From positions 372,001 to 436,000 of the forward strand of contig CM077834.1 in NCBI GenBank assembly GCA_039720395.1: DNA of 64,000 bases, in the 5' to 3' direction. This DNA is from Liquidambar formosana. Its lineage: Eukaryota > Streptophyta > Magnoliopsida > Saxifragales > Altingiaceae. This document shows positions 33,858 through 46,105 of this stretch, in pieces; the stretch's first letter is position 1, and every line of letters starts with the position of its first letter. The notes under the pieces were generated by a model that saw only the letters and a list, made by a program, of their open reading frames with translations, did not search any database and was not told where the DNA came from. A program made the translations under genes and the position numbers.

Positions 33858-34175
33858 GGTTTTTGCAACGCCTTAATATTATTTGCACACCCCATTTGTT
33901 TTAATTTTTCAATGTTTTTTGAAATATCTAAAAGGTTTTGTTAAAAACTAATCACACAATTCATTAAAAAACATAATTTCAAACAACTTTGCAGAAGGAA
34001 GTTTTTTCAAAATTTATCGTTTAAATGGATTTTTTAACCACAAAGTTGTTTAAAATGATTTTATCTTTTAATCGATTGTGCTACCAGTTTTCACAAGAAC
34101 CTTTTATATTTTTTATAAAATCTTAAAAATTAAAATAAGTGCGGTATACAAATAACATTGAGGATTGCAATAACC
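33858..34175. mobile_element. foldback element, copy in block R3-1
   Basis: GGTTTTTGCAACGCC at the left and GG(A/G)TTGCAATAACC at the right begin arms of roughly 120 bp that are complementary along most of their length. The same element is at the same place in both sister blocks, so it predates the duplications. The target duplication has faded. Confidence 0.7.
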
Positions 34176-34280
34176 ACTTTCCTCATAAAATTGAAATTGG
34201 GCTGGGCTTTCAGGTTGGGCAGGTTGGGTTGGGCTCTCCCCCTCAAATAGAAAACCTGGAAGGAGAACAAGGGGTGGGAA

Positions 34281-34944
34281 GGGAGCAGCTATTGCAACCT
34301 CCTAAAATTATTTCTTCCCCCCCCCACCCCCCCCCCCCCCTCCCTATTTCCCCACCCCCCAAATTTACATACCTACCCCACGAAAAGACTAAAATACCCC
34401 TCCTTCCTAATACCCTCTAACCCTTCTCAACCACCTCGCTCACCCACCCCACTCCTTCACACAAGGATTTGGAATAACCCAGCGGCGAGGAAGGGCGACC
34501 AGTGAGAACTCTTTACCTGCCTTCTCTTCTTCTTCTCTCTTTTTCTCTTCTTCTTTCTTTCTTTCCATTTATTTTATTTTTATTTTTTCTTCTGCTGGTC
34601 AGATTTGTGGGGAGAGGTTTTTTTTTTTTCAAAACTTCCATTTTTTCCGACAAGGGAGGTTCTTCCTCTTCTCTCTGCTTCTTTCTTTCTTTCTTTCTTT
34701 CTTTTTCTTCCTCTTTTTTTTTTTTTTTTTTTTTTCACTACTATTTAGATTTGTGTGTTTTCCAGCAAGGGAGGTTTTTTTTTTTCAAAACCTCTATTTT
34801 TTCCGGCGACGGGAAGGAAGAGAAAGAAAAGGAAAGAAAAAAAAAAAAAGAGGCTGCTGACGGAAGGGAAGAGGAGAAGAAAAGGAAAGAAGAAGAGGGC
34901 CACTGATGACGGGAGGAAGGGTTGCCATCGCTGTTGCCTCACCG

Positions 34945-34975
<31 letters not shown>

Positions 34976-35234
34976 GAAGAAGAAGAGAAGAGGGAAGAGA
35001 AGGAAGGAAGAAGAGGGCTGCTGACGACGGGAGGGAGGGCTGCCATTGCTGTTGCCTCGCCGTCGCCGATGGGGTGGGGTGCCGGAGAGAGTTGCCGGAC
35101 TTGTGGGAGAGGGGACGGGTGGGGTGTACTTAAGCCCTTTTGGGTAATTTTGTATAATATTTTTTCCAATTAAAAAATATGGGGGGGGGGGGGGGGGCAA
35201 CTTATCACTTTAGGGGGTTGCAATAGTTTTTCCC
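34281..35234. mobile_element. Mutator-like non-autonomous element (954 bp)
   Basis: Inverted ends GGGAGCAGCTATTGCAACC / GGTTGCAATAGTTTTTCCC and a perfect 9-bp target duplication GGGTGGGAA (34272-34280 and 35235-35243). The sister block at 54195-54210 has the empty site. The interior has a C-rich run (34318-34341), GA-rich tracts, a duplicated GACGGGAGG(A/G)AGGG(T/C)TGCCAT stretch (34907 and 35024) and a G run (35180-35197). Open frames here are poly-Lys/Phe artefacts. Confidence 0.9.
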
Positions 35235-35751
35235 GGGTGGGAAACAGAGCAGCCCATTGAAAAACTCAAGAGCTGAAATGATGAAATACACAAACTCTAC
35301 AAATGGTTCTTCTCTATTCTTTCATTTGTGGGTTTCCCATTGCAAACATAGACAATATGACAAAATACAATCTGCTCCGTACCCATCCTATTCGCTGGAC
35401 ACATTTCTAGTAAATTCTGATCATGCTTTATTAATTAACAGATAAAAAAGGAGGGAATAAAATCATAAGCCATGGCAAACATGGAACCCGACAATTTCTA
35501 TGGACGGGACCTCACAATTCAATTATCCAATCTATAAAGTCACATGTGATCTAGAAGTAGTTTTTCTTTTTCTTTTGTTACAATGGATCGAAGGGCAATT
35601 GACTCCAAAATCTAACACTACCTAAATTCCTAGCCACCTTGGTAGCACTTCTAGGCCACAAGGCATAACAGATGATCTAGTGCCATTGTTTATGTTATTT
35701 ATCCTGCTGAAATGATTTTGATTGACCCAGAAAAAAAAGGGTCTGGGTAAT

Positions 35752-35904
35752 CAAGGGCGAAGCCAGTGTGTAAGGAGGTGGGGCATTCGCCCCACCTGAA
35801 AATTTCAAAAAAAAAAAAAAAAAAAAAAAATGGAGAAAGATTTTCTCAATATTTTGCTCTTTTGATGAGATTTTCTCAATATTTTTCTCAAAAAATGGAG
35901 AAAG
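35752..35904. mobile_element. truncated hAT-like element
   Basis: CAAGGGCGAAGCCAG follows TGGGTAAT exactly as in the intact 288-bp copy at 54712-54999, but the right end is missing at the junction with block R1. Confidence 0.7.
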
Positions 35905-36985
35905 GTTTTTGAGTTAGGTCTAAGAAACAGAAGCAGCCCACTGAAAAACAAAAACAAAAACCGAGAAGATGAGTTTGGTGCGAATTGACAAGGCAGTGAT
36001 TGGTTCCTCATCTCTCTCTCTCAGACACACAAATTATTGTGCCGTATTCGACGCTCTGAACTACGTCTGAGCTTTGGAAGAACTTCAAACGATGATTATT
36101 TTAATTTACGCACACAAGTTGGGCTTGGTGACTTGTTTGAATGAGCAACCATCCTATAATAAAAATACAAAAAATGCTGGATGACCCGTGTGGTCATCGA
36201 GCAAACTTCATTAAAATAAATTCCTCTGCTCAACAATTATAGAATGCATGGCATTTTCCCTCTAAAACATATAGAGGTTCCCAAATGGACTCCAACTGTG
36301 TTGTCTGTTTCCAATTTTCTACCACATTGACAATTTTGCGACAATTACCAACTATATGGGATTGGGATGATTAATGATGGGATTATCGAATTTTCCCGAA
36401 TGATGTTATGATCGAGGATCTGTATACCGATGCAAATTTTCGTTTATCAAAAAATGTTCCTAGCTCTTTATAAAATCACAGTGGTACGTTAATTGTGAGG
36501 TTCTAAACAATTTCTTGGCTTTTTCCTGGTCATGCTGAAGTCAAGTCTGCTACCATCCACTATCATTATAGTGCATTTAGGCACCGCGTAGGTCCAGACG
36601 ACGTTAAAGTAGAAAAGGAATTTTAAGTTGAAAATATTCAATCACAAAAGTCGTTGTACCTACCATATATTTCATTCACATTAAGATGTAGGTAGTACTA
36701 GGTTAGAGGGACTCGGTCCGCTTTGACCCAGAATACAAAAAATATTCTGCATGGACCGCGTATCCACTGCACCACTTGAGCTCTCCTATATAAACAGATG
36801 CAGTATGTTCCTTCTTTCCATGCCATTGTCACAGATTCAGACCAGAATATTTCATTCCCAAAAGCTGCTGTCTGTTTCAATAGCGTAATTAAACATGAAG
36901 GTGAGCCTCTTTTTTTTTTTTTCTTTTTTCTTTTCGTCAGCACACATTCATTTTATGAAAGTTGTTTCTTATGTTTCCCTAGCAA
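35905..36985 (+). repeat. duplicated block R1, second copy
   Basis: Matches 29325-30435. Here the block leads into the complete HMA copy D. Confidence 0.92.
36731..36794 (+). promoter_or_regulatory. promoter of HMA copy D
   Basis: GAATACAAAAAATATTCTGC and GGACCGCGTATCC (36731-36765), then TATATAAA at 36787-36794 and CAGTATGTTCC. Nearly the same as the orphan promoter at 30171-30244. Confidence 0.65.
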
Positions 36986-37532
36986 AATAAATATCTGTTG
37001 ATATTAGAGTTAATTTAGTTTGGTATACACCTTTTAACATATTGCAGCAAAAGATAGTTGTGAAGGTGCATATGACCTGCGACAAATGCAGATCCAAGGC
37101 CCTGAAACATTCCGCCATTGCATACGGTATGCATCAAATTTTGACTTCAAATTCACTTTGCTTTTTGGAGAAGTAGGGGAAGAGATTGAATGGCTTTTAA
37201 TTTGAAATTATTAGTAAACCAAGTTGGTTGAATTTGAGTTTTATGATTGTGGAACAGGTGTGACCTCAGTGGCGATAGAAGGGGAAGAAAAAGATCGGAT
37301 AGTGGTCATTGGAGATGGAGTTGACTCGGCTAACTTGACCAGGTTGCTGAGGAAGAAGGTTGGCTATGCGAGCATTGTGAGTGTGGAAAATGTGGGAGGA
37401 CAGGATGAGCCAGGGGAAGAAGAAAATGACCCAACTCCAATACAGTGGTCATCGTGTTACATTCAATATCCACAATATCCATTGTATAAAGCGGTTTACG
37501 ATCCAAACCCAACTGGCTGCTCCATCATGTGA
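36895..37532 (+). CDS. HMA-domain CaaX protein, copy D
   Basis: Exons 36895-36900, 37048-37126 and 37258-37532 give 119 residues in frame. CxxC is intact (MTCDKC), as in copy A. The core reads VTSVAIEGEEKDRIVVIGDG and LTRLLRKKVGYASI, and the acidic linker GGQDEPGEEENDP runs into a Tyr-rich tail and CSIM. This copy is closer to A and to the inverted pseudogene F than to C, E and G, judging by the linker and the 3' flank. Confidence 0.86.
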
Positions 37533-37794
37533 TAGAGGTTTCATCACAGCAGTGCTACATGACCTGCCATGGATCATACCACAGATCTACCCCCTAATGA
37601 GTAATGGAGGTCATTTGGGGACAAGTCATGAAGCATTTTCCTTAGTAGATCGAATCCTATTTGTGAGATTGATTGATGCAATATTTGGATTTCGTATTAA
37701 TTTGCCGCTAGCTCCTAGTGTTTCCATTATAGAAATATGCAGAATTATAGTATTTTAAGCCAATTATTGGGCCAAAGGTTGTATAACCATGGAC

Positions 37795-40215
37795 CAGGGG
37801 AGTTCCTCATGAATTTTTATTTTATTTTGTTTTACATCTAATTTTTTTTAGCAATCAAAGATTTGGCCTTTTATACAAGTCATGCATGGGTAGGTTTTTC
37901 ATATGGTTTCTTGAAAAACCTTTCCCCACCATTGTAATCCTTAATTTTGCTATTAAAAATAAAAAATAAATATTCATAGTTGGTTTTTTTTTTTTTTTTT
38001 TTTTTTTTTTTGTGAAGTAGGAAACAAATAGCAAAAAATTGCATAGAATTGATATCTCTGATATTTTGAATTAGGATCAAGATGAAAACATAAAGATCAA
38101 TCTAAAGTTTGGCTAATTTCCTGACTTCACTTGTGTTTCTTTCTTAGTATTATTAGGTGACGAGGGCTGGTGATAAATGCAATTGCATGGCATGTCGATA
38201 TTTTATGGCCCGTGGGGGCTGTTTTCCTCTGGCCGTAAATAGCTTGGTAATTTTATTTGTGGGAGTTCCGATGGCTAAGCATGTATATGTGGATGTAGCA
38301 ATTAATGAAGCGCAGTGGACGTTCGTAACGTTGTAAGACTATTAGCTTGGCTTTGTGGTTGTACGTCCATGTGCAAGCGTGGTGAGACACCCCTTTACCC
38401 GGCTCAATTAAAGTCTAGTACATTCCCAGTCTCCGAAGTCAACCATATTAATTAGTAGGAGACGATCTCGTAAAGTTGGAACTACGTGAGACCAAGAAAT
38501 ACGTACATGGTCTGGCACAAATAGACGGCCTCAAATATATGGACCATAATACACACACTCACGAACGGATGGCCAGTTCTATGGTACCCTTGTAAAAAAT
38601 TAGATATCATACTCATAAAACCACTTGAAATGATAAGTTGATTACTTCAAATAATAAGTGGGTCACTTGAAATCTTAAGTTAATCATATCAAATGATAAG
38701 TGGTCACTAAATGATAAATAAATCATTTCAAATAATAAGTTGATCATTTTGGATCACTTCAAATGGCTAATTCTATGGTATCCTAGTAAAAAATTGGGTA
38801 TCATACTCATAAGGTCACTTAAAATGATAAGTTGATCACTTCGATCAAATAATAAGTTGGTCACTTGAAATTGTAAGTTAATCACTTTAAATGGTAAGTG
38901 GTAATTAAATGATAAATAGATCATTTCAAATAGTAAGTGGCCGGGTTATTTTGGATCATTTCAAATAGTAAGTGAGTCACTTTTAATGATAAGTAGGTAT
39001 GATATCTTAAAAACCTTGTGAGTACTTTAGAATTATCCCACATATGTAATAGAGATGACCACTTTCTCTCCCCTCCCAAAAAAAAAAAAAAAAAGAGAGA
39101 GAGAGAGATGGGCCCTTCTTTATTAAAAAATAAAACATAAAAAAAATAATGAAAAGAGGATAATTTGCGGAAAACTCCAAACATGCGATCGTTGGGCAAT
39201 ATTTTTTTGTGGTTGACTTCTTGCTTGTGTAGAAGTTAATGGATCCAATATTGATTTAAATAATAAACCCACTACAGTACTATACAATAGGGATGATCGT
39301 CAAGGTGGAAGACTTACGCGATCCGCAGTCTTTTTCTTAAATATTCCTAAATTCCTTCACCTGACACATGTACATTAATTGGGATTAACGCGTCCTAAAC
39401 TTGTACTAAAAATCTTTTTATCTGTTTTTACTTTTGCAAACTACAGCGGTATAACATGAACACCACCACCAATTCAAAGTAGGCAGTATTTGAGACCTAC
39501 TTGTCGATCGAACATATATTTATGTGTCTACAAATTCTATGTGACAAAAAGCATATATAATGCAATAAAGGACTGTTGTTTTATTTGGATTAAAATCGTG
39601 ACTTATTATAAAATTAAAGGTATAACCATGATTATTTTAAAAAAATAAAAATTGGTAAAAGGAAAGAACTTCATAGATTATCATAAATAAAAGGAGAGAA
39701 AACAGCAAAGGAACAACCTAGAAATCAAAGATCAAGACCCAAAAACACCACTAATTTAAAGAACCGCCCACTTAAGATGTCAGTCAAGAAAAATCTGTGC
39801 GCAGTGACTGATTTAGGAGAAGCGTCCATAGGACCAAACTAGTGGTTGAACAGCCATTATTTTCATGACATGAGGAAAGTGAATGTTTGGTTGCCGAAAA
39901 ATAAAATACCCTTAAATAAAAATAAATAAATAAGAAGAAGCAGCTAACAAGGAAAATGACTACAGGAAAAAAGAGGTCATCAAGATGAGACCATAAGGCC
40001 ACCCATTACGTCACTAACAAGGCCAAGACCAAAGACAATTGAACGTTGAGGTTCCCTGAAGCCACCTTAATTGTTTTCTAACCAAAAGGAAAAAAAAAAA
40101 AAAAAAAAAAAAGAAAAAGATGGGCACCTTCCATCAGTTTTCTTGAAACCATGCATGGGTCTGTTAACCCTGTTGATTTAGGGTCCATTTGATAGTCACA
40201 ATGAAAATTAAATAA
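37795..40215 (+). repeat. duplicated block R4, first copy
   Basis: Several stretches match 48018-49757 in order: 37795-37935 with 48028-48365, 38870-39480 with 48365-49030, and 39590-40215 with 49090-49757. A section at 38100-38570 has no match and no recognisable gene. Short open frames (for example on the - strand near 39784-40002) recur in the sister copy only because the DNA is duplicated. Confidence 0.85.
38571..39030 (+). repeat. AT-rich minisatellite of ~20-bp motif
   Basis: Many imperfect units of ATTTCAAAT(A/G)ATAAGT(T/G)G(A/G)TCA. A larger duplication lies on top: TTCTATGGTA(C/T)CC(T/C) to ACTCATAA at about 38577 and again at about 38770. A shorter version lies at 48375-48560. Confidence 0.85.
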
Positions 40216-40603
40216 GAGTGAGGTTATTGCCATCACATAAAGTACTCAAAACTTCTATTAATTTACATTTTTTGAGGTTTTATGAAAAAGATAAAAAGTT
40301 TTTACGAAAACTAATAGCATTGTTCAGTAGAAAACATCATTTTAAACAACTTTGTAGAAATTTTTTTTTTTCAAAATCTATCATTTAAGTAGACTTTTTG
40401 GCCATTTACAATCTCTATTTCATTTTCCATGAAAAATTGCCAAAAAGTCTACTTAAATGATAGATTTTGGAAAAATTCTCTTTTACAAAGTTATCCGGAA
40501 TGATGTTTTCTAGTAGACTATATGATTAGTTTTCATAAAACCTTAAAAATGTAAATTAAATGGGGGGCTTAAAGTATTTTATGTGGTGGTAATAGCCTGA
40601 CCC
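40216..40603. mobile_element. Mutator-type foldback MITE (388 bp)
   Basis: Arms of about 190 bp make nearly the whole element an inverted repeat. Ends are GAGTGAGGTTATTGCCA and its near complement. A perfect 9-bp target duplication ATTAAATAA flanks it (40207-40215 and 40604-40612). The empty site is preserved at about 49747-49757. Confidence 0.92.
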
Positions 40604-40629
40604 ATTAAATAATTATAGTGTATTTTATA

Positions 40630-41092
40630 TAGTGTTGAAAACACAATTCTATTAACTTGAATGAGATTATATAAAAAAATTGAAGTCATCTTCATAATTG
40701 ATGTTATGAGATTGATTTTTAAAAATTCATAAAAATGCCTAGCCTTTATTTTGAATTTATATTCTCTTTTGCACTAACGATCATCATTCTCATGAATTTT
40801 CTCATTTAATGCGATGAATTTTTTTAAAAAATACTACATAAAATATCTATAATTGTTTAATGACAATTTGAGAGGTTGGATAGCAGAAAGAGACAAATAA
40901 TTGTCTACAAAAACCAGTGAGCTAGCCTTATTGGTATTTGGGATGGTTGAGTCCTTTGTAATCAAGGGAAGGAAAATACTTGCATTCAGTGGAGACACAA
41001 GACCAAAAACCATACTTCACAATGCTCCTAGCAGTCCATGAAAAAGTCAAGTCAGCCCACTGTGATAAATTATTATATATCATTAGAGTGGA
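40630..41092 (+). repeat. duplicated block R2, second copy
   Basis: Matches 30436-30960. It ends at the ATCATTAGAGTGGA motif, which recurs at about 42113 just before block R3. Confidence 0.88.
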
Positions 41093-42069
41093 GGAAAAAG
41101 AAACACTCCACGACAAAGAAAGATAAACCAGACTGAAACTGTAATTTAATACAGAGTATTAAAAAGTAAAACCATAATTCTGGGGGAGGAGGAAAAAGAC
41201 AAAAGGGAAGGAAGTGAGGAAAATAATTGCTGGGGTAATGCATCAAGGCTAATCCAATCAAAGATGACGCGATATCGTAGTTCTTTTTCCTTTGTTTTTT
41301 GCGGGCTTTTTCCCCCACGTTCAACCAAAAATAACAAAAAGGATGACTCGATATCTAGAAGCTGACCCTTAACGTCCCCAACACGACCAAGACCTTTTTT
41401 AAGGTTGCTTCATAGGGCACCGCGGGTCTTTTAACCATTTTTTCTTTTTTTTTTTCAATATAGGCATAGTGCATGGTGGGCCACAATTAGACATTGTTAA
41501 CAAACACCAACCAACTCTAGACCTGAGGAACTCTAATGGCCTGTTTGGTTGTTTAATTCGAAATTAAATAATTTTAAAAATTTTACATAAAGTTGAAGGC
41601 ATAAATCTATTATCTTGAATTAGAATATTTTAAAATGTTGTAATTATTATCATAGTTGATGTTGTAGAGTCAATTTTAAGGAATTGATGAAATACTACTA
41701 TTTTGAATTGTCACTCTTATTTGTGATGATAACTATCATTGTGCCTTAAATACAATGTAAATTTTCTTGAATTATTTAATTTCGAATTGGACAACCAAAT
41801 TGGCCCTAATTGTTTTAGTCATTTTGAAGAAATTAGATATATATTTTAGTTTAATGCTAAAATCCACAGTTTGGCTAGACCTGCTCTAATTGAAACCATG
41901 TTGTTTAACCAGCTGAGGGGTTTTGGATTAATATGCCAATCCCTTCGTAGTCCAATGCATGATATATTTCTTCCTCCGCTGAAGGGAAAGTCTCTTTTTC
42001 TAGCAAATAGGCAGTAGAAATTTATCAAATGCATGGGTTTTAATTCGGGATATCTAAAATAACAGAATG
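41093..42069. other. unique spacer between R2 and R3
   Basis: No gene is recognised. The spacer contains one Tourist-like MITE (41537-41806). Small - strand frames near 41073-41337 have no family resemblance. Confidence 0.4.
41537..41806. mobile_element. PIF/Harbinger (Tourist-like) MITE
   Basis: Inverted ends TGGCCTGTTTGGTTGT / ACAACCAAATTGGCCC with long subterminal complementarity (TTCGAAATTAAATAAT) and a TAA target duplication (41534-41536 and 41807-41809). 270 bp, non-coding. Confidence 0.85.
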
Positions 42070-42249
42070 TTGATGTTTTCAAGTCAAGTCAGCTAACTGT
42101 GATAAATTATATATCATTAGAGTGGACTTAGGCACCACGTACGTAAGACTATGCCCAAATCTTAATCATCTAGAAAGATATCAAACGACAAAACTCAAAA
42201 GTTGCACCTACCAATATATATATATATATACACACATACATACATGCAC

Positions 42250-42307
42250 CCCGTATCCAAAACTTAATTAATTAGCCGTGTCCAGCATTTAAGCTCCCAT
42301 ATATAAA
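42250..42307 (+). promoter_or_regulatory. promoter of HMA copy E, conserved block partly lost
   Basis: TATATAAA at 42300-42307 is kept, but only CCCCGTATCC (42249-42258) of the conserved block remains. A TA/CA microsatellite (about 42216-42245) replaces the GCATGGA half. Confidence 0.55.
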
Positions 42308-42424
42308 CACGTCCGGTATGTTCCCTCTAGCCCCATCATCAAATATTCCGCATTTCAGCCCATATATAGAGAATTAGAGATTCTCAAACGAAATCTGCCC
42401 TTAATCTGTTTTACAATATAAATC

Positions 42425-43200
42425 ATGAAGGTAAGCCCCTCTCTTTCCCTTAATCTGCCCTTAATCTGTTTTTTTTTATTTATTTATTTATTTTTTTGCC
42501 TGGGGCAGTAAGCAAGCATTTTATGAAGGTTCTTTTTCATGCCTTTTCCAAGATAAATGTCTTTTGATCTTAGAGCTAATATCGTATGAACATATTGCAG
42601 CAAAAGATAGTTATGAAAGTGCATATGAACGGCGACAAATGCAGATCCAAGGCCATGAAGCTTGCCGCCGTGGCACAAGGTATGAGGATAATGCCAATTC
42701 TTTATTTGAAATATAATCATTGACAATCGAGTTGGCTGAATTTTAGGGGCGGCTCAATACAAATTGTGACCTATGCTTAAAATTGTAAATGAGGCACTTT
42801 TCAAGTGGGGTCTAAGGCCAAAATTTGTGATGACGTCTTCTGATAATAAGTGATTGGGGCTTAGGTCCCAGGCCTAAGGCCACAGCATCATTGAATTTGA
42901 ATTTCGTATAATTGTGGAACAGGTGTGACTTCAGTGGCAATAGAAGGGGAGGAAAAGGATCAAGTGGTGGTTATCGGAGAAGGAGTGGACTCCGCTGACT
43001 TGACCAGGTTGCTGAGGAAGAAAGTTGGCTATGCGAGCATTATAAGCGTAGAGGAAGTGAAACCAGAGGATGGGCCAGAGGAAGATGATAAAGACGACCC
43101 AACTCCCATACAATGGTCATCAAGTTATATTCACTATCCACAGCACCCCATGTATCAAGTTGTTTATGATCAAAACCCTACTGGCTGCTCCATCATGTGA
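42425..43200 (+). CDS. HMA-domain CaaX protein, copy E (metal motif degenerate)
   Basis: Exons 42425-42430, 42601-42679 and 42923-43200 give 120 residues in frame. It shares MNGDKC with copy C, so the first metal Cys is Gly. The HMA core is the same as in copy C. The tail keeps the WSSSYIHYPQHPMY segment missing from C and has YDQNP in place of YDPNP before CSIM. The 3' inverted repeat found after copies C and G has lost its left arm here. Confidence 0.85.
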
Positions 43201-43692
43201 TAGAAATTTGGCAATTATCATGACCCCGATGTATGATATCGATGCAACAGATTATTGAAAAAGAAAAATTGAAAAAAATTGCCGTGAAATCATTTTGTAA
43301 GAATGAATTACAGGTCCTGGGTAATGTCTCCCAAAAATAAGTGTCTCCCAAAAATAAGTGTTTTCATTATTGAAGTCATTTACGGAGTTGCAGCGATTTT
43401 GAAATCACTTCTATGTATCACCAAAACTTTGCAATATTAATTTCTATCTATGTTTGGCACTCGAAAAAGAACACAAAGAAATTGATTTAATTAATAGAAA
43501 GAAGTAGGAGGAGTACTCACACTTGTCATATGGAGTCAATTTGACGGGTTCAGCCCATCTAAGAGGAGAGGAAGGAGAAGGTGGCATGATCTTAATAATT
43601 AGGAGGTGGAACTTGGGTGGGCCCAGATCCACCCCACCCGATCCATGATTAACTTGAATTCAATCATTTTTTTTTATTTAAAAAAAATGAAC

Positions 43693-44010
43693 GGTTTTTG
43701 CAACACCTTAATATTATTTGCACTCCCCATTTGTTTTAATTTTTCAATGTTTTTTGAAAAACCTAAAAGATTTTGTTAAAAACCAATCACGCAATTCACT
43801 AAAAAACATAATTTCAAATAACTTCGCAAGAAAAAGTTTTTTTAAAATCTATCGTTTAAGTGGAATTTTTTAATCATAAAGTTGTTTAAAATGATTTTTT
43901 TTTAAATTGATTGTGCTACTAGTTTTCATAAGAACCTTTTATACTTTTCATAAAATCTTAAAAATTAAAATAAGTGCGTTATACAAATAACATTGAGGGT
44001 TGCAATAACC
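43693..44010. mobile_element. foldback element, copy in block R3-2
   Basis: Orthologous by position to 33858-34175 and of equal length, with GGTTTTTGCAACACC and GGTTGCAATAACC ends. Confidence 0.7.
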
Positions 44011-44372
44011 TTTCTTCATAAAATTGAAATTGGGCTGGGCTTTCAAGTTGGGCAGGTTGGGTTGGGCTTTCCCCCTCACATAGAAAACCTGGAAGGAGAA
44101 CAAGGGGAACAGAAGCAGCCCATTGAAAAACGCAAAAGCTGAAAGGATGAAATACACACCTACAAATGGTTCTTCTCTGTTCTTTTTTTTTCTTTTGATT
44201 CAAGGTTCTTCTCTGTTCTTTCATTTGAGGGCTTCCCATGCAAACACTGACAAGATGAGAGAATACAATCTGCTCCGTACCCAACTACCCATGCCCTTCG
44301 CAGGACACATGTCACGCTTTATTAATTAACAGATAAAAAAGGACATAAAACATAGGACCGACAATTTTTATA

Positions 44373-45400
44373 GACGTGTCCTCGCAATTCAATTATCCAA
44401 TCTATAAAGTCACATATGATCTAGGAGTAGTGTTTTCTTTTTCTTTTGTTACAATAGATCTTAGGGCAATTGACCCTTAAATTTAACACTACCTAAATTC
44501 CTACCTAACTAGTAGGTGTCACATGACAGTAACAGATGATCTATTGTCATTGTTTCTGTTATTTATCCTGTTGAAGTGATTTTGATTGACCCAAAAAAAA
44601 AAAAAAAAAAAAAAGGGTTTGGATAATTACTTATTAGGGTCCACACAGGGCTAATAGCTACACGCAATGTTTGAAAATGTTATATTTGGATTGTGGGCCT
44701 ACAGTCCGTCAATCACGGCAAATACCTTCTTGTAAGAGAAATGTCTGACTTCAACCTGAGTATTTTCTGTTGGAAATATTGTTAGGAATTTCTTTTAAAT
44801 CAATTATAATATAATAAACATCAACATGAATTTAATCAATAATAATATTACAAGAAATATAGTTCAGAAATAACTTGTATATATTATGGATCAAGGGACG
44901 TGTCCTCGCAATTCAATTATCCAATCTATAAAGTCACATATGATCTAGGAGTAGTGTTTTCTTTTTCTTTTGTTACAATAGATCTTAGGGCAATTGACCC
45001 CTAAATTTAACACTACCTAAATTCCTACCCACCTTGGTAGGTGTCACAAGACAGTAACAGATGATCTATTATTTATCCTACTGAAGTGATTTTGATTGAC
45101 CCAAAAAAAAAAAAAAAAGGGTTTGGATAATTACTTATTAGGGTCCACACAGGGCTAATAGCTACACGCAATGTTTGAAAATGTTATATTTGGATTGTGG
45201 GCCCAGAGCCCGTTAATCACGGCAAATACCTTCTTGTCAAAGAAATGTCCGACTTCAACCTGAGTATTTTCTGTTAGAAATATTGTTAGGAATTTCTTTT
45301 AAATCAATTATAATATAATAAACATCAATATGAATTTAATCAATAATAATATTATAAGAAATATGGTTTAGAAGTAGCTTGTATATATTATGAATCAAGG
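44373..45400 (+). repeat. two tandem ~524-bp units
   Basis: 44373-44896 is repeated at 44897 to about 45400. Both units start GACGTGTCCTCGCAATTC and end near TATATTATG(G/A)ATCAAGG. Poly-A lengths and one 20-base stretch differ. The related single-copy version lies at about 54465-55290. Confidence 0.9.
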
Positions 45401-45940
45401 CACACTGCAAAGTGCTATCCTTAGAGAAAATATGCCCTCATCTACATTAGGTTTGCATGACGTTTCTCTTCCAAGATATAATAATCTTCTGGGTAGCCTT
45501 GTATGCAGATAAGACTTCCCACAAATCTCGAATTACTTGTATGCTCCAAATACTCAAATTATAATTCAAAAAAAAAATATAAAAAGAATTCAAAATGTAT
45601 AACAAACATGAATATATAGGTGCTGAAAATTTCAGCATCTACAAGTTCTTCTACAACATACATCTACATCCCCATACATAATACACATATATAAATAATG
45701 AAAAGTATAACCTCCAATATTAATTGTGTGATAAAGTAGTGGTGTGAGAGTAACCTCCACCTACTTACTACCATAAAGAAACATAAAAAATATAAATGAA
45801 AAGTCATATGTAGATTACACTTACATTAACCAAATAAAATAAATATAATTATAAATTATAAATAATAATAAATTAATTTTAAATCAAATATATACAACAT
45901 TTCCTACCCGAATGCATAGGTTAGGCCCCAAAACATTTTT
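45401..45940. other. intergenic, no gene seen
   Basis: Very AT-rich, with no coding, RNA or terminal repeat signature. Confidence 0.4.
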
Positions 45941-46105
45941 TCCCCCCTTACATCAATTTCACAAATCGAGGTCATGATAAGGAAAATGCTTCATTACCCG
46001 CCCCTGAATGCCAAGGCTCCATTAGGGAATGGGTCATGCCGCATGACCTGCATAGTTAGTCATTAAGCAGTACTACTGCCATGATGATTGTTTGCCAAAT
46101 CTCTA

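Larger units (their letters stand above)
31556..35757 (+). repeat. duplicated block R3, first copy (carries HMA copy C)
   Basis: Matches 42070-44625 and 52240-55000 from upstream of the promoter to several hundred bases past the gene. It is longer than its sisters because of a hAT element (32890-33603) and a Mutator-like element (34281-35234), both with empty sites in the sister blocks. Confidence 0.9.
42070..44625 (+). repeat. duplicated block R3, second copy (carries HMA copy E)
   Basis: Matches 31556-35757 and 52240-55000. It lacks the hAT and Mutator-like insertions of the first copy and the 288-bp hAT of the third. Confidence 0.9.

Noticed and set aside
34502..35200. Lys-rich and Phe/Ser-rich open frames on both strands
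   Set aside because: They follow from GA-rich and CT-rich low-complexity DNA inside the Mutator-like element.
39784..40002. - strand frame resembling one at 49365-49553
   Set aside because: Conserved only because block R4 is duplicated. Differences include frame-ending changes, so no sign of coding constraint.
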